NCBI GenBank assembly: GCA_018821535.1
Contig: JAHJLV010000057.1
Coordinates: forward strand, 1 to 64,000
DNA: 64,000 nt
Source: Pseudomonadota bacterium
GTDB lineage: Bacteria; Desulfobacterota; Desulfobacteria; Desulfobacterales; Desulfobacteraceae
Reading direction: 5' to 3'
Position 1 is the first letter of the stretch, and each line of letters opens with the position of its first letter. The notes beneath the pieces were generated by a model. That model was given only the letters and a program-made list of their open reading frames with translations, was not told where the DNA came from and searched no databases. The position numbers were made by a program, and so were the translations under genes. Of the stretch, positions 8,731 to 16,400 are shown piece after piece.

Positions 8731-9183
8731 TTAATTGCTGTCTGTTGAAAAAATATATTCTCTGATGAGTGCTTCGATATCCAGTGAGGATTCTGTCTGT
8801 TCAATTTCATCTCCAGGTTTAAGAAAAGTATCTGATCCGCCAGATGAAATATTTATAAATTTTTGCCCGATAATCCCTGAAGTTCTGATGGACGCAATTG
8901 AATCATCTGTCAGTTCAATATCATTATTAATACGAAGAGAAACCTTTGCCATCAGTCTTTCCTTGTCAATGGAAATATCAGACACAATTCCGATTTCCAC
9001 GCCGGACATTTCGATCCTGGCATTGGCCTTCAAACCTGAAACAGAGGCAAAATAAGCATGTAAAGGATATCGTTTTTGGCCAAACAGATTGATTTCACCC
9101 AGCACGATAAACAGATAGCCTGCACACAAAACACCGATGATGACAAATAATCCCACATAAAATTCTATTTTTCGTTTGTCCAT
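8731..9183 (-). CDS. mlaD: MlaD, MCE-domain periplasmic lipid-binding subunit
   Basis: Periplasmic substrate-binding ring subunit of the Mla phospholipid transporter, 150 aa. One N-terminal transmembrane anchor (about residues 7-27) precedes a single MCE domain (YFASVSGLKANARIEMSGVEIG, positions about 44-65). The C-terminal segment is short and Ser/Asp-rich. It lies 15 bases after the ATPase gene and 81 bases before mlaA. Confidence 0.92.
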   Translation of the reverse strand: MDKRKIEFYVGLFVIIGVLCAGYLFIVLGEINLFGQKRYPLHAYFASVSGLKANARIEMSGVEIGIVSDISIDKERLMAKVSLRINNDIELTDDSIASIRTSGIIGQKFINISSGGSDTFLKPGDEIEQTESSLDIEALIREYIFSTDSN

Positions 9184-9198
9184 ATCTCTCCATCTTTC

Positions 9199-9939
9199 CT
9201 AAATTTCTTTTCCCATTTCAAAATCATTCAAAATTTTTCCATGAGACTTAAAAACATCTTCTTTGGTGCCCTCGAACAGAATCCCACCGTCTTTAAGCAT
9301 GGCAATTCTCTGGGCAATATTGAAAATATTCGGGATATCGTGACTTACAATGACGGCTGTAAATCCAAAATGCTCCTTGTACTCTGTAATCATTTCATGA
9401 ACCTTACGTTTCCGGACAGGATCAAGCCCTGTTGTCGGTTCATCAAACAGCACCAGTTTGGGATCGGTAATCAGCGCCCGTGCAAGGGCCACTCTTTTTC
9501 GCATACCGCCGGACAATTGAGCTGGAAATTTGTTTTCAATACCGCGCAGTCCAAGCCGCTCCATCAGGATGAATACTTTTTCCCTTATCCGTGATGGAAT
9601 AACATCCGGATTTTCAATAAGAGGAAGCGCTATATTATCATATATTGTCATATAATCAAATAATGCATTTTCCTGAAACATATAACTGAGAAGCTTCTGA
9701 TAGGATTTGATTTTAGCTGAAGGCAGTTCTTCCAACAGTTCTCCTTGAATGTAAATGCGACCGGAGTCCGGCTGAACCAGACCGATAATATGCTTGAGCA
9801 AAACTGATTTTCCTGTCCCGCTTTTACCGATAATCACCAGAATTTCACCTTGATATATTGAAAGATTGATGCCCTTTAATACATCCAGGTTGCCAAACCG
9901 TTTAGAAATATTTTCAAGTTGTATCAGTGGAGTATTCAT
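9199..9939 (-). CDS. mlaF: MlaF, ABC transporter ATP-binding subunit
   Basis: ATPase of the Mla lipid transporter, 246 aa from the start chosen here. The frame is open to 9978 with a TTG, but that would overlap mlaE; the ATG at 9939 gives the usual N-terminus MNTPLIQLENISKRFG and follows the mlaE stop by 4 bases. Walker A GKSGTGKS is at 38-45, signature LSGGMRKRVALARAL at mid-protein, and Walker B LVLFDEPTTGLD follows. The conserved Met/Arg in the signature is typical of MCE-linked ATPases. Confidence 0.92.
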   Translation of the reverse strand: MNTPLIQLENISKRFGNLDVLKGINLSIYQGEILVIIGKSGTGKSVLLKHIIGLVQPDSGRIYIQGELLEELPSAKIKSYQKLLSYMFQENALFDYMTIYDNIALPLIENPDVIPSRIREKVFILMERLGLRGIENKFPAQLSGGMRKRVALARALITDPKLVLFDEPTTGLDPVRKRKVHEMITEYKEHFGFTAVIVSHDIPNIFNIAQRIAMLKDGGILFEGTKEDVFKSHGKILNDFEMGKEI

Positions 9940-9943
9940 AACT

Positions 9944-10738
9944 TTAAACCAGAAAAAAGGTGATTGCATAATCGACAATCAGAATAAAAATACAGGACTG
10001 AACAACCGCATTTGTGGTTGCTGTGCTGACACCCCTTGCACCGAACTCACCTTTCAGGTGCATATAAAACCCGCGATAACAGCAAATGGTTGTTACCACA
10101 ACAGAAAAAGCAAGGGCCTTATAAAATCCGCCCGTGATATCTTCGATGGATACACTCTCAATCACTGTGCCCATATATACATTCTGATTGATCCCCAGAA
10201 TAACCGAGCCGGAGATATAACCGCCAAAAATTCCAACAACATTAAACAATGCTGTCAAAAACGGAAAACTGAAAATGGATGCCACAATTCTGGGTGTGAA
10301 CAAAAACCGTACCGGATTAATGTGCATGGTCCTTAAGGCATCAATCTGTTCTGAAATCCTCATGACACCGATTTCTGCAGCCATGGCCGAACCTGCCCGT
10401 GCCGCCACCATGATCGCTGTCAGAACAGGCCCCAGTTCCCGGATAAGGGTCAGGGCCACGGCAGACCCTAAAGCAGCTTCCGATCCGAATCTGACAAGGG
10501 AATAATAGCCCTGCAATCCTAAAACCATTCCGGTAAAAAAACCGGTGAGCGCTATAACAAAAATGGATTTGCTGCCGATAAAAACAATTTGATCCAGAAT
10601 TTTTTTGCCCTGAAAAGGCTTGATAAATATATGAATTATCCCAACAGCAAAAAAAAGCGCAATTCTTCCCAGCGATTCAATTTTGTTGATTGTCCCTTCC
10701 CCGATTTTATCAATGAATTTGATTTGCATAACTGCCAT
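9944..10738 (-). CDS. mlaE: MlaE, ABC transporter permease
   Basis: Inner-membrane permease of the lipid transporter, 264 aa, with about five hydrophobic segments and the MlaE signature RELGPVLTAIMVAARAGSA followed by GVMRISEQIDAL. A TTG start at 10768 is open in frame; I prefer the ATG at 10738, although its RBS is weak. First gene of mlaE-F-D-A. No mlaC or mlaB is present, so the periplasmic carrier must be elsewhere or absent. Confidence 0.9.
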   Translation of the reverse strand: MAVMQIKFIDKIGEGTINKIESLGRIALFFAVGIIHIFIKPFQGKKILDQIVFIGSKSIFVIALTGFFTGMVLGLQGYYSLVRFGSEAALGSAVALTLIRELGPVLTAIMVAARAGSAMAAEIGVMRISEQIDALRTMHINPVRFLFTPRIVASIFSFPFLTALFNVVGIFGGYISGSVILGINQNVYMGTVIESVSIEDITGGFYKALAFSVVVTTICCYRGFYMHLKGEFGARGVSTATTNAVVQSCIFILIVDYAITFFLV

Positions 10739-10820
10739 ATTAATAATCTCAAACCCGTTAAAAAGCAAGACAAGTCTTTCGCTTTCGATCTGTCTTTAAT
10801 AAAAAAACTACAGGGTTTTG

Positions 10821-10850
10821 TTGACACGTATAAAATTATCCTATACGTAT
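10821..10850 (+). promoter_or_regulatory. Promoter with 7-bp inverted repeat upstream of RHH gene
   Basis: TTGACA at 10821-10826 is followed by the perfect inverted repeat ACGTATA (10826-10832) / TATACGT (10842-10848) separated by 9 bases. The right arm covers the likely -10 region, so a protein bound here would block RNA polymerase. The first downstream gene encodes a ribbon-helix-helix protein, a class that binds such short repeats; autoregulation is inferred. Confidence 0.5.
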
Positions 10851-10901
10851 ATTTTTACTCATTCGTATTTTAAAACATACCATTAAAAGACAGGTTGACA
10901 C

Positions 10902-11375
10902 ATGACTCAAAAAATAACATTAAGCATTCCGGATTTACTTCATGAAAGACTTAAAGAATGGCGATCCAGTTTCAATTTCTCGAAAATGTTTCAGGATGCG
11001 TTAATTGATGCCATCCAGAAGAAAGAGGACTTTCAGAAACGGTTTTCCCATGATTTTGAAATGTCGGATATTATCAACCGCTTAAAACATGAAAAGCTTG
11101 TCTGGGAGAAAAAATTTCACAAACTCGGCAAAGCTGAGGGTATGCGCTGGGCTAAATCTGCTCATTACGAAGACCTGATGTACGTATTGAATTTTGAGGG
11201 CACGTATGAATTAACCTCGGATTCCCGCATGGCAGATTATTTTGAGCAGACATATGAATCCGCTCAACTTTCAAAATATTCAAAAACAGAATCGGTTCAA
11301 CATGAACAGATGTATATTGAAGGCTGGTTTAAAGGGGTTTTTGAATTCTGGGATCAGATAAGGGAGAAACTGTAA
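10902..11375 (+). CDS. Ribbon-helix-helix-like DNA-binding protein
   Basis: A 157-aa soluble protein. Residues 3-37 (KITLSIPDLLHERLKEWR and the helix that follows) have the strand-helix-helix pattern of RHH regulators. The rest, about 40-157, is a helical charged domain with WEKKF, AEGMRWAKSAHYEDL and WFKGVFEFWDQI, which I do not recognise. The gene starts 1 base short of overlapping the dehydratase activase gene (stop 11375, next ATG 11377), so the two are coupled. It probably controls its own operon through the inverted repeat upstream. Effector-sensing by the C-terminal domain is a guess. Confidence 0.65.
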   Translation: MTQKITLSIPDLLHERLKEWRSSFNFSKMFQDALIDAIQKKEDFQKRFSHDFEMSDIINRLKHEKLVWEKKFHKLGKAEGMRWAKSAHYEDLMYVLNFEGTYELTSDSRMADYFEQTYESAQLSKYSKTESVQHEQMYIEGWFKGVFEFWDQIREKL

Positions 11376-11376
11376 A

Positions 11377-14300
11377 ATGACATCCTCAAAGTTTATTCTC
11401 GGCATTGATGTTGGATCTGTCTGCACACATATCGCTCTTATCAACTTAGATGCAAAAATCATCCATACCAGGGCGGCATATCACCATGGCGAAGTCAAAT
11501 CCTGCCTGGAAAACATGCTCAATGATATTGACCCGAAAACTGTCGGATGGATCGCCGCAACAGAAAACACACCTTCTTTTATCGTTAGGACAAAAGCATA
11601 TAATGATCAGTTGGCCGTCATCCAGACTGCCAGATATTTACACAAAACCTTTGACGGAATTTTGCATATTGGTGGAGAAAATTTTTCTTTAAGCCGATTT
11701 GGAAAGGATCAGAAATATCTGGGTGCTGCCCATAATACATCCTGCGCTGCCGGAACCGGCAGTTTCCTGGACCAGCAGGCAAGACGTCTGAATCTTATTG
11801 GCGGTTCACAGCAGCTGAGCGAAAATGCCCTGTCCAATACAAAAAATATCCCGGACATTGCCACCCGGTGTGCTGTATTCGCAAAAACAGATCTGATTCA
11901 TGCCCAGCAGGAAGGATACAATATTGAACAGATCTGTGACGGGTTATGCTCTGGTCTTGCAAAAAATATCTCCAACACCCTTTTTAAATATAAGAACATG
12001 GGAACCAGAATCATTTTCTGCGGTGGCGTAGCCTTGAACCCCTGTGTCAAAAAACACCTGGAGTCTATTACAGGCTGCAAACTGCTCTGCGATGCCTATT
12101 GTGAATTCTACAGTGCCATCGGCGCTGCCCTGCTTCTTCAAGAAAATATAACAAATAATGAAGATATTCAGGAACGACAATTTCATTCAAAAACAGATTT
12201 TTTTATTTCTTCAAAAAAAGACACTGCATTATCCTATCCCGGCCTTGAACTCAGACTGTCAACCTATCCGGATTTTGATTGTTTTTCTTCCTATATTTTT
12301 GAAGATGTGGAAGCGGATATTTATCTTGATCCATCCGGGATTGACACCTCTGCCGGATATCTCGGCATGGACGTAGGCTCCACCAGTACCAAAAGTATTC
12401 TCATCAACCCCCAGGGTATTCCCATTGCCGGTTTTTATACCAAAACAGCCTCAAGACCGGTCCAGGCCGTCCAAAAAATATTCAAGGCCTATGAAAACTT
12501 TTTTTCCACATATAATCTGAATATAAAAATATACGGGTGCGGCACCACAGGTTCCGGCCGCAGGATCAGCGGGAAAATCATTGGTGCTGATATTGAACCT
12601 GATGAAATCACAGCCCATGCAACCGCAGCATGCAATTTAAATAAAGATGTGGACACCATTATTGAAATCGGCGGTCAGGATGCCAAATTCACCCTGCTGA
12701 AAAACGGGATTGTCACCTCTTCTGTCATGAATACGGTATGCGCTGCAGGCACAGGCTCGTTCATTGAAGAGCAGGCCTTGAAACTTGACTGTTCCCTGGC
12801 TGAATACTCCAGCAGAACCCAGGGCATTCAATCGCCTGTGGCCAGTGACCGGTGTACTGTTTTTATGGAAAGAGACATTAATTATTATCTTGCCCGGGGA
12901 TACAAAACAAATGAAATCCTGGCCTCGGTGCTGCACTCGGTTCGGGATAATTATTTAACCAAAGTGGCCAATATCGCACAGATCGGAGACTGTATCCTGT
13001 TTCAGGGAGCCACGGCAAGAAACAAATCCCTTGTGGCGGCATTTGAACAAAAGCTGAACAAACCCATCCATGTTTCCAAATACTGCCACCTGACCGGTGC
13101 ACTGGGTATTGCCCTGATGCTTAAAGACAATCCACCTGAAATTTCAGATTTCAGAGGATTCAATCTCTGGAAGCAGGAAATTCCGGTCCGGCATGAAGTC
13201 TGTCAACTGTGCACCAATCACTGCAAGCTGACGCTTGCCGATATCAGCGGCCAGACCCTGGCCTATGGATTTTTATGCGGCAGGGATTATGATACAAACA
13301 AACACGTTCCCGTCAAACAGACACACAGCCTGTTAACCTTGAGAAAGAAAATACTGTCTCAGAAAATGCCTGCTCGGGCAGGCATGATCAAACACGATTT
13401 TACCATTGGAATTCCTTCGGCGCTGCACCTGTTTGAAGACACAGAATTCTGGGTCAGTTTTTTTTCAAAGCTGGGCATCAAAACCATTACCAGCAGTTCC
13501 TTGAAAAATCCGGTAAATCTCGGGAAAAATTTTGCAGGCGCAGAATTCTGTGCACCTGTTGTGGCCATGCACGGTCATGTCCAGTACCTGCGGGATAAAG
13601 CAGACTATATCTTTTTGCCCTTTTATTTTGAAGAAAAACAGGCTGTAAAAGACCGCAGAAGACAACACTGCTATTATACCCAGTTTACGCCGTCTGTGAT
13701 TTCATGCATCCCCGGAATAGACAACAGCAAAATTATTTCTCCCATCATAAAATATCTGTATACCAATTTTCATACCAAGCTTGAGCTGTACAGATGCTTG
13801 AAAAAGATATCATCAGATTTTCTGTTTTCTTTTCTGGATATATCAAGTGCCTATGATGAAGCGGTTGAAAATGAAAACAGGTATAAGACCGCCTTGAAAA
13901 AATCATATAAACCCCGACATGCGACGGATTCAAAAATGAATGTCGTGTTTCTGGGGCGCCCGTATACGGTTTTATCTCAATCCATGAACAACAATATCCC
14001 AAAAATTTTTGAATCTCTTGGGGTAAAAACATATTTCCAGGACATGATTGATTTTCAGGACCATGATTTTTCACCCATTGACCCTCTGCTCAGGGAAATT
14101 CACTGGAAATATGCGGCAACCATCATCCAGACCGCCTTTTATGCCGCAACCTGTGAAAACCTGTATCCGGTCTATATCAGTTCATTCAAATGTGCGCCGG
14201 ATTCTTTTGCCATTGATTATTTCAAACAGATCATGGAAAGATTCAATAAACCCTGTCTGGTTCTCGAACTGGATGAACATGATTCCAGTGTGGGGTATGA

Positions 14301-15600
14301 AACCCGTGTGGAAGCAGCGGTAAGGGCGTTTGAAAACCACCGGCACGCTGTTGAAAAAACAAAAACCGCAGACATCTCCCATCTCACGCCTGCATTTTTG
14401 CCAAAAATTGAAAACAAGACCATCATTTTCCCCAACTGGGATACCTTTTCAGGACGTCTTCTGGTCTCAACCATTAAAAGTCAGGGTCACAAGGCCATTT
14501 TAATGGAAGAAACCCCTGAAACCCTGAAAAAAAGCATTCTGACCAATACCGGCCAGTGCATCCCGCTGAATGCCGTTGCTGCAGGCTTTATTCATACTGT
14601 TGAGAAAAACAATCTTGATCCTGAAGCGTGTGTGCTCTGGCTGAACCCGTCTGAAATTGCCTGCAATATAAAAATGTATCCGTATCATATCAAAAAAATC
14701 CTTGAAAAAAACAAAAACGGATTTGAAAAAGCGCAGGTTTACAAAGGCGAGCTGTCCTTGATTGATATCTCCTTGAAAGCATCCACCAGAGCCTATTATT
14801 CTTATATGTTCGGAGGACTTTTGAGAAGCATCGGCTGCAAAATCCGTCCCTATGAAATCAACAGGGGGCAAACCAATCAACTGCTGCAATATACACTTGA
14901 TCAGCTGTGTCAGGCCTTTGAGACAGGAAGCTCCAAGGAAGCGGTGCTCAAAAAAACCATTCCTTTGTTTGCCGCCATTCCCACCCGGAAAGAAACCCGG
15001 CCCAAAGTCGGTATTTTCGGAGATCTGTATGTCCGGGACAACGATATCATGAATCAGGGTCTGGTTCAGTTTATCGAAGACAACGGCGGAGAAGTCATTA
15101 CAACTCCCTACTACAAATACGTGAAAATCATTGCAAGCTCGTATTTTAAAAAATGGTTCAAGGAAGGCAAATATATCAGTCTGATTTCCAACAGCACTCT
15201 GTTTGCGACCATGCAGGCCATGGAAAAAAAATATTATAAATATTTCGGGCAGATACTGGATACTGAAAAATTCACGGTGAAAGATTCCTATGAAAATATC
15301 CTGTCCGAATTCGGCATTCTCCAGGAGCATACCGGCGAATCCATGGACAATATCCTGAAAATTCATCATATCATGAATGAAAATCCGGATTTAAAACTGC
15401 TGGTTCAGACAAATCCGGCATTCTGCTGTCCTGGAATGATTACAGAATCCATGACCCAGAAGCTTGAGGCCAAACTGAATGTGCCGATTGTGAGCATCAC
15501 CTACGATGTTTCAGGCGGGAATAAAAACAGGGTCATTGTTCCATTTCTGAAAGACTCAGGAGAAAAAACCTATTCCCAGAGCTTGAAAGTATCTGTCTGA
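11377..15600 (+). CDS. 2-Hydroxyacyl-CoA dehydratase activase fusion (two ASKHA domains plus DUF2229-type region)
   Basis: Very large soluble protein, 1407 aa, of the BadF/BcrAD/HgdC activase family. The first ASKHA ATPase-like domain starts GIDVGSVCTHIAL (residue 9) and has a CAAGTGSFLDQQA motif; the second starts GMDVGSTSTKSIL (about 330) with VCAAGTGSFIEEQA (about 454). A Cys motif CQLCTNHC lies at about 608. The C-terminal 750 residues match the dehydratase-like CoA-substrate-specific activase region. Classical activases use one 4Fe-4S cluster between two ASKHA subunits to drive ATP-dependent one-electron transfer to a dehydratase or reductase. This fused form is widespread in anaerobes but its substrate is unknown. 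No dehydratase subunits are next to it. It overlaps the convergent gene by 31 bases. Confidence 0.85.
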   Translation: MTSSKFILGIDVGSVCTHIALINLDAKIIHTRAAYHHGEVKSCLENMLNDIDPKTVGWIAATENTPSFIVRTKAYNDQLAVIQTARYLHKTFDGILHIGGENFSLSRFGKDQKYLGAAHNTSCAAGTGSFLDQQARRLNLIGGSQQLSENALSNTKNIPDIATRCAVFAKTDLIHAQQEGYNIEQICDGLCSGLAKNISNTLFKYKNMGTRIIFCGGVALNPCVKKHLESITGCKLLCDAYCEFYSAIGAALLLQENITNNEDIQERQFHSKTDFFISSKKDTALSYPGLELRLSTYPDFDCFSSYIFEDVEADIYLDPSGIDTSAGYLGMDVGSTSTKSILINPQGIPIAGFYTKTASRPVQAVQKIFKAYENFFSTYNLNIKIYGCGTTGSGRRISGKIIGADIEPDEITAHATAACNLNKDVDTIIEIGGQDAKFTLLKNGIVTSSVMNTVCAAGTGSFIEEQALKLDCSLAEYSSRTQGIQSPVASDRCTVFMERDINYYLARGYKTNEILASVLHSVRDNYLTKVANIAQIGDCILFQGATARNKSLVAAFEQKLNKPIHVSKYCHLTGALGIALMLKDNPPEISDFRGFNLWKQEIPVRHEVCQLCTNHCKLTLADISGQTLAYGFLCGRDYDTNKHVPVKQTHSLLTLRKKILSQKMPARAGMIKHDFTIGIPSALHLFEDTEFWVSFFSKLGIKTITSSSLKNPVNLGKNFAGAEFCAPVVAMHGHVQYLRDKADYIFLPFYFEEKQAVKDRRRQHCYYTQFTPSVISCIPGIDNSKIISPIIKYLYTNFHTKLELYRCLKKISSDFLFSFLDISSAYDEAVENENRYKTALKKSYKPRHATDSKMNVVFLGRPYTVLSQSMNNNIPKIFESLGVKTYFQDMIDFQDHDFSPIDPLLREIHWKYAATIIQTAFYAATCENLYPVYISSFKCAPDSFAIDYFKQIMERFNKPCLVLELDEHDSSVGYETRVEAAVRAFENHRHAVEKTKTADISHLTPAFLPKIENKTIIFPNWDTFSGRLLVSTIKSQGHKAILMEETPETLKKSILTNTGQCIPLNAVAAGFIHTVEKNNLDPEACVLWLNPSEIACNIKMYPYHIKKILEKNKNGFEKAQVYKGELSLIDISLKASTRAYYSYMFGGLLRSIGCKIRPYEINRGQTNQLLQYTLDQLCQAFETGSSKEAVLKKTIPLFAAIPTRKETRPKVGIFGDLYVRDNDIMNQGLVQFIEDNGGEVITTPYYKYVKIIASSYFKKWFKEGKYISLISNSTLFATMQAMEKKYYKYFGQILDTEKFTVKDSYENILSEFGILQEHTGESMDNILKIHHIMNENPDLKLLVQTNPAFCCPGMITESMTQKLEAKLNVPIVSITYDVSGGNKNRVIVPFLKDSGEKTYSQSLKVSV

Positions 15601-16400
15601 CGTTCTCCGGGAAGATACGGCTTGGTCTCAGGGTATTGATGCAGATAGGCATTCTGATATTCAATGCGTTTGACATTGAAACGGTTGTGGCTGTCCACAG
15701 CCCTTCTGTATCTTAGATAATATTCATCATAATTTTTAAGGTGTTCCTCACTTTTTACTTTGGTAATATTATAAAAATTCACATAGGTATATTTCAGTAA
15801 TTCCTCAAAACTGAACAGATATTTTTCCAGACTGTTGTAATGGTTGACTACATTCCGGTTATGATAAAACCGCTGGATATCAAACACCCACTCAAGATCT
15901 TTTTTAACAAAAAACTGCTGATAATCCGAAGTATATTTTTTCAGATGTTCTATATCTTCCTGATTTTTTTTCATGATGTCACGAAGCTGATGAATAAAAT
16001 CAATTGTCTTTTTGATCTCATTGATCCGGGATTCAACCTTGCTCAGGTTTTCAAGTTTTATCAGGGCATTATCCAATTTAGCGGTACTGTCCTTTAACTG
16101 GTCACTTAATACAATCATGTTGCGGACAACAGGAGACATGCCTGAATATTTATTTGCCTCCATATATCTTCCATACAAAAAAAATTCAGCCACCACAACA
16201 AGGGTAAAGGTGGATAAAAATAAAGCAAAAGGAACAATGCCTGCTTCTTTTCTGGATTTAAAAATAAAATAGGGCGTGGTAATGGGCGCCACAAGAACGA
16301 CATATGACCACCATCTGGGTTTTGAATTTTTAAAACATTCATAGAACATCAGACCGGCAAGAACTGCAACATACGGAAAATATAAATAATACACAATCAT
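15570..16400 (-). CDS. Membrane protein with coiled-coil region, unknown function
   Basis: 276 aa, not recognised. The first 90 residues contain about three hydrophobic segments (residues 2-20, 33-48 and 56-75). Residues about 95-160 are a Lys/Glu/Leu-rich likely coiled coil, and the C-terminal part is rich in Tyr, Asn and basic residues without a clear domain. Its ATG overlaps the comEC stop (ATGA), placing it third in the murA-comEC operon. Its 3' end overlaps the convergent activase gene by 31 bases, so the two transcripts share an antisense tail. An envelope role is suggested only by context. Confidence 0.7.
   Translation of the reverse strand: MIVYYLYFPYVAVLAGLMFYECFKNSKPRWWSYVVLVAPITTPYFIFKSRKEAGIVPFALFLSTFTLVVVAEFFLYGRYMEANKYSGMSPVVRNMIVLSDQLKDSTAKLDNALIKLENLSKVESRINEIKKTIDFIHQLRDIMKKNQEDIEHLKKYTSDYQQFFVKKDLEWVFDIQRFYHNRNVVNHYNSLEKYLFSFEELLKYTYVNFYNITKVKSEEHLKNYDEYYLRYRRAVDSHNRFNVKRIEYQNAYLHQYPETKPYLPGERQTDTFKLWE

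Noticed and set aside
14500..15369. 289-aa minus-strand ORF
   Set aside because: Antisense to the activase gene; the composition (Phe-rich) is that of a shadow frame.
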